The position numbers were made by a program, and so were the translations under genes. Of a stretch of 64,000 bases of DNA, positions 28,691-39,700 are shown piece by piece. The DNA lies in assembly GCF_030867145.1 (NCBI RefSeq), contig NC_134431.1, positions 10,741,089 to 10,805,088 on the forward strand. The letters run 5' to 3'. Position 1 is the stretch's first letter. Every line of letters begins with the position of its first letter. The notes under the pieces were generated by a model. It saw only the letters and a program-made list of their open reading frames with translations, was not told where the DNA came from and searched no databases. The stretch comes from Opisthocomus hoazin (Eukaryota; Chordata; Aves; Opisthocomiformes; Opisthocomidae).

Positions 28691-28805
28691 CTCGGTGGTT
28701 AGGTCTCTTACTACACCGGGATGTGGCAGACCTGGCTTCAACTCTTGCCTGCACCTGAGGGAAACACATCTTTCACATCTCAGCAGAGCCCTAACCATGA
28801 GGTCA
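28691..28805. repeat. tRNA-like element with inverted arms (SINE/MITE-like)
   Basis: The left arm (28691-28730) has a TGGTTAGG word at 28696-28703 in an A-box-like context. A GCTTCAACTCT at 28735-28745 resembles the polymerase III B box GGTTCRANTCC with two mismatches, followed by a short loop region. The right arm (about 28767-28805) contains CCCTAACCATGAGGTC and CACATCTCAG, which pairs with the left arm when reverse-complemented: the TGGTTAGG core is exact and a GATGTG block is shared. The layout suggests a tRNA-derived repeat, or an inverted-repeat element containing a tRNA-like segment, of a type I recall from bird and reptile genomes but cannot name securely. It is not a functional tRNA, because no proper acceptor or anticodon stems are visible. 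Confidence 0.5.
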
Positions 28806-28970
28806 TGGAGTCTGGTGTGGAGACCTTTCAGCCTCCCTTATGTATGTGAAACCGTTTTGCACTGACATTCACCACTGGCAGAACTAGAATCTGACTGTCT
28901 TTTCTGATGAGTCCCCTAAGACTTGGGCTATAGTAATTTTGTCCTTACTGAACCCATGTTCATTACAATA
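28806..28970. other. Short non-coding spacer
   Basis: Unremarkable sequence between the tRNA-like element and the polypyrimidine tract. It may include flanking parts of the tRNA-like element. Confidence 0.4.
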
Positions 28971-29039
28971 TTTCCTTCCTTCCTTTCTTTCCTTCCTTTC
29001 TTTCCTTCCTTTCTTTCCTTCCTCCCTTCCTCCCCTCCT
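28971..29039. repeat. Polypyrimidine TTCC/TTTC tract with 13-bp period
   Basis: The + strand is pure C/T across this tract (minus strand pure purine). Within it, three exact tandem copies of the 13-mer CCTTTCTTTCCTT occupy 28982-29020, flanked by less regular TTCC and CCTCCC units. This is a simple-sequence tract with a longer internal period, not a plain tetranucleotide run. Such homopurine-homopyrimidine tracts can be unstable and can form triplex (H-DNA) structures. A lysine/arginine/glutamate-rich minus-strand open frame over it is an artefact of the composition. Confidence 0.9.
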
Positions 29040-32000
29040 GTTAAAAAAGTGATCTGGCTTGTGCATCTCACTCCCAAAGGTGGCTCAGATCTGTGAATTC
29101 AGAGATACATACTTTCCCCAACCCCAGATTTAGATGCCTAAGCCTCTTAGAAGTATATGAATAAAAATATTTAATAATTTCCTATTTCTGCTACTTCCTA
29201 TTGTAGTCTCTCATCCTGAATCTCCACTAAGCATACTATCTTTTCTAAGTTCCGCTCTTAACCTCTTACCTCTTTAAGGAGCTTTAAAGTTAGGTGAGCC
29301 TGAATATTAATTTGTGTATGTAATCTTAGTATAAAAAAATCACAAGCTAAGGTATATTTTTACCAAAGAAATCATACCAAGTTAGAATATACCAGGGTTG
29401 ATCCTGATCTTGCATACAGTAATATAAATTAAGAGTAATTTTATCACATTTAAACTGATACTAACATCAGAACAAAATCAGGAACAAAACAGCCTATTTA
29501 CATCATATGGCAATGTCCAGCTGCACTGGATTTTACTCATTAACTTACAGGTACTTCAAAGTAACCAAGGTGTAATGTGAATCATTAAAGCCTTGTGTGA
29601 TGTTGTAATATTAGTGAGAGGAAAACCAAGACAGAACTGAACTTCTCACAGTAACAATACTGAATGCTTAACTACAACAGAATAGAAAATCAGAACAAGG
29701 AACGGCCAAGATGTAACACCAAAGGGACACACTAGAGGATCCAAGTCTGAGCTCTGTTTCACACAAGATAATATTTCTGCTAAATAGATACAATATGTAC
29801 AGTGCAATAGCATTAAGTGTGCTGAATGTGAAAGACAAGTTTCCAAGTCGTACACTGGAGATGCAGCCTGCTAGAAGTGGCTTAATGTAACTATAAAGTT
29901 GTATCCAAAAATCAAACAGTGAAGGAACAACATGTATCATATTCACAGACATTTTAATGGATATTTATGACATTGCCTGTTTTATACTAGGTCATCTCAA
30001 ACTGCTGAATATTGGTAGTAGAAAGGCAAATTAAAGACTTCAACATGATTAGATGGAATAAGTAATTTTATGGGTTTTAAATGAAATAGCGTTAGTTTCA
30101 TTGTTCTGCTAATGTTCATTTTTAAACTCAAGGCCAGGCTGTTTCACATTGTTCTGTGGGTAGCTAGAGCCTAGTGTACATTAGAGGACAAATGAAAATT
30201 ACTACAACCCCCTACAACTGTTACATAGAAAAAGGTGGGGTGCTCTCCCCTACTCAGAAGGAGGAATTTCAGAATTCTCACCTTCAGGATGCACTTGATG
30301 GTTCCATAAGGTGGTCTATGTGCCCTTTACATTGCTGTAGCACTACAAGGTGCCAAAGAGATGAAGCTTCTTATTTAGCATAAACTGGTATCTAACTGCA
30401 TATTGTAAGGGTCTCAGTTTTTTAGCTATGGATGTCATTCCATGCACTATTGCTGAAATTGTACATAAAAATAAAGCCAAAAGAATTCAATAGCATATGC
30501 ACCAATTAGCTGTGCTTTTCTAAAATAGGAGTCACAATGTGTATCACTGCTGCAAATTGCTTCTTACTTCTTTTATATAGGCACATATAGGTAAAAGCAA
30601 GTATTTATAATGTTGTCTATCCCCTCCAAAATTTCCAGTTATTTAATAAAATCATCCATTGAACCAGACTGACACATTTTAAAATGTTACTGGCCACACA
30701 TATTGCAACAATAACAGACAGAGATTTATGAAAAAATGTAAGATACACTCTTTTCTAGGTTACTCTGTGAAATTTTCAGCTGAACATCAATTTGTTCAGG
30801 GCAATATATGACTTTTTATCATTCACAACTATTTCTGTGACAAGAGTACACACAGCAGAATATATTGCTGATTAATCAATGACTAAAGAACCTGTACTGA
30901 TTTTATTTATTACGCCCATTCAGGTGACATAAGCATAAAACAGTGTGTGCTACCTTTCTTTATAAAACTCTGATGCACTGCAGTTAATTCAGTTGCATTT
31001 AGCTGTAGCATCACAAGCTTTGACCTCTTCTAGGTAGGATCAGGTTTATGCCTGCATGGAAAATGGCATTCCACAGGAACTGCTCTTTGGTGACATTATA
31101 AAGACACATCTCTCAGTATGGAATCACTGAAACACAGAAAAGACTCCCCACATTCCTTCATAATTCATGACCTTGAAATAATAGGGAAAGGGGGAAGCAG
31201 CAAAGTTGTTAAATTTGTCTTTCTGTCCCCAGGTCCAGTAGGTTAAAAATTCACCACCTGGGATCAAGATAAGGATACTGTCTCAGAGCAGCCAGACTGA
31301 GAGAGAAGATGCAGTCCCCCATTCATTGCTTTTAGTAATACAGAAGCAGGTCTCAGTAGGTGGAAACCCTTTGCATCATGGCACTAATACTGTGTCTGCC
31401 TAGTTCCAAAACTGAAGTCAACAGAAAGCACATGCAGTAAGAAAGGCAAAAAAACTTAATACCATTTGCTAATGCCTCTATGCTACATGCAGCAGCTGAC
31501 CAGAGAATAATGTTTCGTTGCTAACCTAGGTTAAGTCGTGTATCCCATTAAGACACTTTCCACGGCTTGCCTTTACTGTTGGCGTTACTATTAACCCTCC
31601 CCACAAAATTCTGGGCCACTCAGCTCACATCTCTGACTAGTGCTCTCAGAGAGCATCCATTTGCACTTAAGTAGCCTAATAAGCAAGTCTTTAACAGGGT
31701 GGCATTCTGGGGCTGAATGCTGAATTGGACCCTCTTCCAAAGACTGCACGGTAGAATAATTAGGAAAAGCTTCCTCTAGCCGGAACAGCTAAGTGGTGCA
31801 AGGGCTGCAGCTAAGCTGTGAAATACTTCTGTCTTCAGCGACATTGTTACATCTTGCCTGTTGCGAACTCTACCACTCCTGCTGCCTTCAATCCATGCTG
31901 TGCTTACGGTATTTATCACCACATTCACTCACGAAAAATGTTGATCCTACAGACCGACTCTCATGACCTTATTTTGGGTCAGCGTTCATGCTGCAGAGAT

Positions 32001-32499
32001 ACCAGGCACCCCAAGCCAGCACCAGCTCTCAGTAATATGCTCTAAAAGCCTGAGAAACAGTAATCTAACAAACAGAAGCTGGCTGACATGAGGAGTAAAA
32101 TTCCACACTTTGGAAAAAAAGCATGCTCTAGCATTATACACGAGATAACGACGTCCATATGTTTGGAACGTCTGCTCTTGAAGCTCAGGAAGAAAGACGT
32201 TGGCTCTCTAATATGAGATACGTACACTAAAACTCCATTCTGCATTGCCTGATGAGAAGGGTGGGACAGAACAACAAATGTTTAACCTCCTGGGACAGGA
32301 CTACAGCACCTCGATAGCAATGGGCATTTCACTGCAGTGACCCAAGAGCCAAGGACAGACGACCAGGCTCCATTCGGAGCTAGTCACATCCCACATTCCT
32401 TTAAACCAAAGGGGCAACTACAGAAGTGCATTTCATTCTGCAGACTGTGTAAGAGCGAAAAAGAAACTCTTCCATCTTCTGACTACAGTGAGAGAGAAT
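29040..32499. other. Non-coding sequence upstream of the CpG island
   Basis: AT-rich sequence grading into higher GC content towards the PTPN1 promoter. Open frames are short (up to 94 codons) and unrecognised. Distal regulatory elements of PTPN1 could lie here, but none can be pointed to from the sequence alone. Confidence 0.5.
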
Positions 32500-33660
32500 A
32501 CCGCTGTCGGGCCCGTCACTGAGGCGAGCACGAGCACGCACACCCCAGCACCGGGCACTGCCAGACCAGGCACCCGCTGCCAGGCCACCGGCCGCCTCGC
32601 AGCCCTTCCTCTGCAACCGGATGGCCGCACGAGCATTTTTTAAAATTTCTGACCCTCTTTCCACAGACGAAGACCTTTATAACGTGATTCAAGCACTCCC
32701 TGACGGCGGCGAATCCAGAAGACCCCAGCCCGGGCCCCGAAGAGCTACAACCAACGGCTCCGCCTGCCACTTCTTCAGCCAGACCCCGTCGCCGAGCCCA
32801 AGGCGGGACTCCCCGCTGCCACCTCCAGCCTGCGGCCCGTCAGCCCGGCCGGGGCCGCCCTACCTGTCAGCGCGGCCGCGGGGCGGGACGGCCGGGCCGG
32901 CGGCGCGGCTGCTGCGGGGCAGCAGGCACCCGGGCCCGCCCCGCGCGCCGTCGCCTCAAGGGGCCCTCGCGCCCGCGGCGGGAAGATGCACTGCCGCCCC
33001 CGCGGGCAGCGGCCCCCGCGCCCCCCCCGCACAGAGCGCCGGCACCGCCCGCCGCCCCTGCGCCCCCTCTCCCACCGCCCCGCACACCCCGCGGCTGCGG
33101 GCCGCCCCGGACGTCGCGTCGGCGGGGCGGGCTGCGTAGTTCCGGCGGGGAGCAGGGAGGGGTGACATGCAGAGCAGACAGCCGCGGCCTCGGGAGCAGC
33201 TGGAGCGGCGGGCGGGAGCGGCGCTGGGGGGCCAGGCCCGGCGCGGCGCCCCCGCCATGGAGATCGAGAGGGAGTTCCACCGGCTCGACCAGGCCGCCAG
33301 CTGGGCCGCCATCTACCAGGTGAGGGGCAGCCGCCCGGCCCGGCTCTGCCCCCAGCCCCGGCGGGGAGCGCCCCTTCCCTCACGCTCTCCCTGCTGCCGC
33401 CTGGCTCTGCCCCCCCCACCCCACGCCGTGCGTCTGCCCCGGCTGCCGAGGGCCCTGTGGGGGTGGGGGGGGCCCGCTCCCCGGGCCGGAGCCTTCCCTT
33501 CCCCGCGTCCCTCCCGCAACGAGCACTGCCCTCCCTCCCCGTTCGCCGGGCGCCGTGCGCTGCCGTGGCTCTGGGGGCTGCCGCGGGGCGAGCCTGGCGG
33601 GGCGGCTGCTGCCAGAGCCCGGCCACGCTCCGGGCCCGCTTGGGGCGAAGCTCCGACATA
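32500..33660 (+). promoter_or_regulatory. PTPN1: CpG island and promoter region of PTPN1
   Basis: GC and CpG content rises sharply at about 32,500 and falls again at about 33,660, in contrast to the AT-rich flanks. GC-box (Sp1-type) words are visible, for example GGGGCGGG at 33124-33131 and GGGGCGGGA near 32880. An ETS-like TTCCGG lies at 33140-33145. No TATA box is evident, as usual for CpG-island promoters with dispersed initiation. The transcription start is not fixed by the sequence, but the island spans exon 1, so it probably lies between about 33,000 and 33,250. Long open frames on both strands here (up to 294 codons, minus) reflect scarcity of stop codons in GC-rich DNA and are not called as genes. 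Confidence 0.85.
33257..33319 (+). CDS. PTPN1: Tyrosine-protein phosphatase non-receptor type 1 (PTP1B), exon 1
   Basis: This exon encodes the first 21 residues, starting MEIEREF and ending SWAAIYQ. PTP1B is the endoplasmic-reticulum-anchored tyrosine phosphatase that dephosphorylates receptors and kinases such as the insulin receptor and JAK2. Its catalytic core (HCSAGIGRSG signature) and C-terminal ER anchor lie in later exons not present here. The peptide matches the N terminus of mammalian PTP1B as I recall it at 13 of 21 positions, including the final SWAAIYQ. The related PTPN2 lacks SWAAIYQ, which favours PTPN1. The start has a good Kozak context (GCC ATG G). The exon ends between codons at CAG|GTGAGG, a strong splice donor matching the known phase-0 boundary. 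If the intron were retained, the frame would stay open to a TGA at 33701-33703. An in-frame upstream ATG exists at 33167. The gene continues beyond the window. Confidence 0.93.
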
Positions 33661-33743
33661 CGTTCTCAGTTACCTTGTGAAACTGCCCGCTTCTGAACCT
33701 TGAGGGAGTACCTGCAAGTATCGCGTCTGTCTTTTCTTCTTTC

Positions 33744-33764
33744 TTTTTTTTTTTTTTTTTTTTT
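33744..33764. repeat. Poly(T) homopolymer, 21 bases
   Basis: A run of 21 T just inside PTPN1 intron 1, within a longer pyrimidine-rich tract from about 33,726, followed directly by CTACAG. It could be the antisense of a retrotransposon A tail, but no element body is visible next to it. With the CAG it has the form of a 3' splice site. Confidence 0.97.
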
Positions 33765-36700
33765 CTACAGAAAAGCAGTGACAGGCAGCGTTGCATGCAC
33801 CTAGCTTTTCAGTCACTAATACCAGAGCAGAGCCTGAAAATAGCTTGTTAGTAACACTTGTGCAGTTATCTGGTAGTATTTTTTATTATTTTGTTTACCT
33901 CATTTAGATTTTTTTGTGGCATTTGAAAAAACCCGTGTGGCAAATGTGAATGCTTGTGAGAATACTTGCCGACTGGATCCAGCTTCACACATACAAGCAA
34001 CAGAAATTAGGGCTTTTCTCTTTAAAAAGTTCTTTGTGCATTTATTCAAAATGAAGTTTAAGAGCAGATGAAGTACATCAGTAGTGGGGCAGATGTATTC
34101 AGTCAGACCAGGCAGCATTGCTGTAGAATCCGTTGGATTGTTTAAGCTGGTATATTGCATAAACTAAGGAGTTTGAAGTTCATATTTGCAACATGGAAGT
34201 TGGGCTTTGCTTCCCTTTCACTGTGAATTTCTCTGGCAGTAGACATTTAAAAGAAGGAGTGGAGATATATGAACTCCAGTTTCAGAATCACAGCAGGCAA
34301 GCTTTAAAAGTAGTGGCTTGCGGGATGATCGTCTACAGTTTGGCCATTTGATGAGAAGCATGAAAATACTGAGCGTGCTTTTCAGAAGGTCCATTTTTTG
34401 TTAGACTGTTTCATTTCCTGCAGAGTTTCAGTGCTTGCTAACCCTATCAGTTGAAAGTCATGTGCATATATGACGTTATGTTTTTGCTAAACTGTTCTTC
34501 GCAATTTGGTATGTTGCAGGCTTAGTGCTCAGGAAATGATTTTGAGTAATATAGCTCTGTAATGGAGGTGGTATATTTCTACGGGTACAATTTAATGACA
34601 GAAGTGAGATGTATAAGGAGAATGACGGACTGTGGCGTATTTTCAACGTGGGATCAGCATTCAGTTATATTTTAGTTCTACTTTCTTTGAATGATGTGAC
34701 TCAGTAACCCGCTCAGACTGTGGCACAGCACGAGGTTTGATTGAGGACTAAAATTCAGCTCAAAAAAAACCCCAAACCGAAAATGATTCTTTGACTTGCA
34801 TCCAACTATTGACAAGCAGGTGGTTTTTTTGCCTCCCCCCCGGTTTTTTGAAGATTGGTTAGTAAGTATGTGCATTTATGTCATGTAACTCAGTTTGTCA
34901 ACTGCATCCTGCTTTTAAATATCAGCTGTTGAAAATGACATCTTGGCAGATCATGTACATCTGGAAGAACAGTGTACTTCTCTGTAATTTGAGCTTTTGA
35001 TGTCTAGGCTGTGACATTAACAATGCAGTTTTCCCCACAAATACCAATCTTTGCCTGAAGAATGGAGCAAGTAGAATAATATATGTTATTGGTGCAGAAA
35101 AAAATCTTCCCGCAAGTTAACTGTACTACAGGCTTCTAGTATCTAGGTGTTACAGTTGTAACTGGTAAAATCCAAAAATATTCACCAGCATTCAGAGTGA
35201 AGCATAATGCAATTTGCTAATAGTCACTTCCTCTTGTTTCTTGGCTAAATCCATTATCTAGAGATACAGAGCTGCATGGCATCCAGGGAGGTGAAGCCAG
35301 TTGGAAGGATGGCTACAAGGAGACTTGTCTGGGTGCCACGTCACTTTGAAGGGTTGAAATTGTCCAAGCTTCATTTTTTTGGACAAGGGGAAGCTATGTT
35401 CTGCTGTGATAATAGTACAGTTGTGAAAGAATAAAATGCAGAATTTTTTTTTTTTTAATCGTAAATAATCACAGGATGGAGACAAAAACATTTCAAAATG
35501 ATGTGTGTAGGTGATTTTGTAATAATCATGTCTTGGGCACTGCACGTGTAGTGAATGTATTCTTTGCTGTAGCTGGTCAAAACAGGGTGAACACTGGTGA
35601 AGTTCTCCATCTTTTGTTGTTTTTTGTTGGGGTGTGGGATTTTGTTTTGTTTTTTTTTACTGTCCCTTACTTTTGTCTAGATTTACTTATTACTAGAACC
35701 GTGAGCTGTGAAGATAGCTTGTTCAGAGACCCAATAGATAAAAAGGACTGGTCTAGTTCTGGCCATTGCTTGCATTGTAGAGAAACATACATAGGAGATA
35801 ACCAATAAAATGAGACCTGATCTAAGCAGAAGAAAGGCCTATTCATATTAAAGCCCTCTTCCATAAAATAGTAAGTTCGATGAAAACGGACAGTAGATTA
35901 AGCTTTGCAATGTGATAGTGTGGTAAAGGTATGCAACAGAAAACAAATGCTGAAGGGTAAGTGAATGATATGCACCCTGCATAAATATCATTAGAAGTAT
36001 CAATAGGAATGAAAAACATTCACTCAGGAGATGTTACAACAAAAAAGCAATAGCCCAGAGCTAAGAAAAGCACGGTTTAGGCTTGCTGTTAGGACAGGGG
36101 AGAACAAGGTAGAGATACTTGTCTAGAATATCAAAGGAACATTGAGTTTTCATTTGCTCATGTTGAGTGCAATATCGGATTTTCACAGTAATTCTGTATG
36201 CAGAAGTCTGTCAGAATTTTAGGAGGTATTTTAGTTTCTAACTTGCTGCACATGGTGATAGAATGAGATACTATCTTAAAAACACAACCCTCAAATACAG
36301 GTAGAGTTGCTTCTTGTGTTTATGTAAACTAGATATGTTGACTTTAGTATGTTGGCTAATGATATTAACTTTGATGTGCTTATCAGTAATAGTAAAGATA
36401 ACTCTGAATTATTTACTCATCTGCCATTCAACTAGGGGTCCCATGCAATATGGATGGAGGCAGAGCTGACACTTGGTTTTACAGAAACGTCTGTGGGAAC
36501 AGCTCATACAGAGTTTTCCATGTGAAGGTAGCAAAATTAAGTGGAAGTGAGTATACTGAAAACAGAACTGTACTGCTGTGTGTGCTCTGGAAAGCTGAAG
36601 TGCAATTATGGTTTGGTTTGAGGCCTGTAAGAGACACATAACTGCTCTCAGTTTCTTTATTAATTTTTGAGAGTATTTTAAACTAATACTAATGTGAATG

Positions 36701-39700
36701 TTACTTTTTTTTCCCAAACCTCTTTAATTGTGAATGTTTATAAGCTTTTACCCACATTATGGGAGGAAGATAGAAAGCTATTGTGGACATTTTGGATGTC
36801 TCTCTGTCAAGAAGTTTTTTATGTATTCACTGTATCTGGAAAAATACTTGTAGAATATGTGGGTAGATTTTCATGTTGAAAGTAAACTGTGAAACGGTTG
36901 ACCCTGTAGAGTTGTAATAGTGTGATTGTGTTGTGTATTTAAAGTAAGTGAACAGGAAGTTCTAGTAGTGTTTTCAGTGAATAAGCTGCAGTGAGAGTTC
37001 AGATGTTGTGCTGCTGCAGTCTGCAAGCATTTGGGTTACTTTCGCTCTGTGCTAAAAAAACTTTAAAGTTCTTTGCAGCAGATAAATTGTGGCGTGAGCA
37101 TGACTTATTATAAATGCATCTGTGCTTTATTCTGCCAGTTCTTGCTACTTGAAAATGCAGGTCTCTGCATGCATGCGTTGCCACTTCTTAATTCATGCTA
37201 TGTTGATTCATTCGAGGCTTAGCTTAATTGGCTCTGGTTATGGAAAGCCAGTTTACAGCTGCTAGTTGCAGGAGGCTCTTTTTTCCTTCAAAACAGCTAA
37301 AGATATTCCATGTTTTCCAGTGCTATACAGCCGCTGAATCTTGATGCAAGTGGGGGAGAGGTTAATGATGAAGTAGCCAAGTCTCTGTGGCTTGCAAAGT
37401 GAATATCCTCTCCATGAAAACCAGAATTTACTTTCAGTTGCCAGTGATAGGATGTTTTGTGCTATCGAGAATGTTTCAGGGCACTCGGCTGCATTGGTTA
37501 GTTAACTAAAATGTGATATTGTGCAAGTCCTGTTGTATGGAGCCGCTGAGCTGCTTAGTTTTGCTTGTTGTTCAGGGCTTAAAATCCAAGTACTTGAATC
37601 CATATCTTCTGTGATAGCATTGCTATAAGTGGAACATTTTAAAATGGAGCCTGTTATGGCTTACTGTTAAGGGGAAATAATTTGCCAAAAATCTAGAAAT
37701 CGTACAACGTGCAGACAGTATTGCATCTGCTTCTGAGGACCTTCAGAAGGTTTTTACGGTTTTAGTGTGTTCTTCCACGTTACTTATTCCCCTTTCTTTC
37801 TCTGTCTGCTGTAAGGGTACGTATATAGAAGGAAACAGACAGTTAAGGAGAATGCAGTGTTGGCCGTATGCCAAATGATGTTAAATTCAAATAGAAATAG
37901 CCCTTGTAAGTAGTAGAGAATAAAATGTGGTGGTGGTAGACCAAGTATTTTTAAAACTGAAAGAACTGCCTAAATATTCTAGGTAGGTTTGAATTAACAG
38001 TTCATCCTATAGTTAACTAAACATTAAAATGAAATATTTTCTCGTAGTATTTGCTTTGCAAATGGACTTTCTCCAAGGGTTTTCTTTAGCAAATACTTTC
38101 TAAGCTGTGGTTTACACTGAAATATCACTGCTACTTTCTTCTAAGCGTATGCATTCTGAGGTTTTTAGATCAGTGTCACTAGCATGACACGATAATCTAT
38201 TTGGATTCTGAATTTAGCCTCATTAAATGTCTGAGGATACTAACTGATTCCTTAAAATTCAGAATTTATGTATGATTCAAAGTGGTCATCTGTTAATTAA
38301 ACAGAAAATTGAAGAGGAAAGAGTTTACAAACAAAAAAAGAGAAAAAGTCTATAAAAAGGAGTAAAAGCTTGAAGTTATACTCTTGCTTGTACTCCAGTG
38401 AACGTGAGAATTGGGTGGGTTGTTTCCATCACCAGGTAATGCTGCTGTATTTGTTTTCCCATAGTCAAATAAATAGTTTTTTCTTTAGTCTCCCCATATG
38501 CAAAATGAGATTTATATTCAGTAAAGCATTAGAGAGCACTTTTTTTCCTTTTTTTTTTTAACCACAAAATTACTTTTATGCCTTTTGTAACACGGAAGGG
38601 AAGGAACCGAAAACATGCATACAGTATCAATATTCTGTTACTAATAACATATTAAGTAGTTTTCTAGTAGGTTGTGGGGGTTTGTGTGTTTTGGGTTTTT
38701 TTAAGTACCTTCAAATTCGATTAGCATTGTGAGGCAAAAAGTGCAGCTCCTTTAATACTTCAGACATTCAACATCATAGGAGGATTTTCTCCTGTGACCA
38801 CAATCCTGCAATTTTGTTCTCCTCTTTTAAAACAGAGGTCTGTTGTGCAGCAGTGGAAGGGTAAGCTCTCTGCATAGAGGGAAAGTTTTTCAAACCGTGA
38901 GTTGAGTAGGAGGCTTATTGAAAATAAATTGACGAATACTTGAAAATTGAATATTGTGCCATAGAACTAACAAATTCACAAAATAAACAACCCCCTCCCC
39001 CCAACCCCTTAGCTGGAGTGGTTAGTTAGAGTGTTCTTGAGTGTGGGATTTCATATTAAAGTTTACTTAATTCTGCTTATTTCTGTAATACTGATTTGGA
39101 AAAAGGTTAGTATAAACTGAGATACAAGACAAAACGTTAGAGGGTTGCCTGAGGTTTTGTAAATGCTGTCAGTATTCAGACATTTTACAGAATTACATAA
39201 ATTTGAAAGGTTGTTATTTTTAAAATATTAGACTAGGCTAGAGCTATTAGACTAGAACATTTGTATCTGCACCTTTGTAAAAGTGTGTACAGCATCACTG
39301 TCAGAGGAAAGCAGCCCTAGTGAATGCGTGCTTTTTTTCCTAAAAGAAGCACATTTATGAAGATGTAGAAGCAGATTCTCTGCGATGTTCAGAATTAGTA
39401 ATCTAAACTTGATCTGGTCTCTTTGATGTTTATAGCACTTACTATTGAGGGATTTTTAGTTGTTTTTTTTTTGTTTTGCTTTTGGTTTCTTTTAGTCAGT
39501 GGTCAACTTGTTTCATGTTGATTTGCACAAGAAACATTTTTTGTTTATCTTTCTGGTGCCAGTAGACATGCCCTTGCTGGTTTGGCTGGGAGAGGCACTA
39601 TGATACAGCATCAAAATGCCGTTGTATGTTCACTTTGTAGATTGTGTAGTACAAATGCCAATTCATTTTCCTCCAAACCCTGTGAATTTAGATGTGCTTT

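Noticed and set aside
28884..29066. Lysine/arginine/glutamate-rich minus-strand open frame
   Set aside because: Direct product of the polypyrimidine simple repeat.
32775..33659. 294-codon minus-strand open frame over the CpG island, plus several other long frames on both strands there
   Set aside because: GC-rich DNA has few stop codons. The products are arginine/alanine/proline/glycine-rich, overlap each other in several frames, and overlap the real PTPN1 exon.
33167..33703. 178-codon + frame taken as a complete gene
   Set aside because: Only 33257-33319 matches PTP1B. The rest reads through a consensus splice donor into intron sequence.
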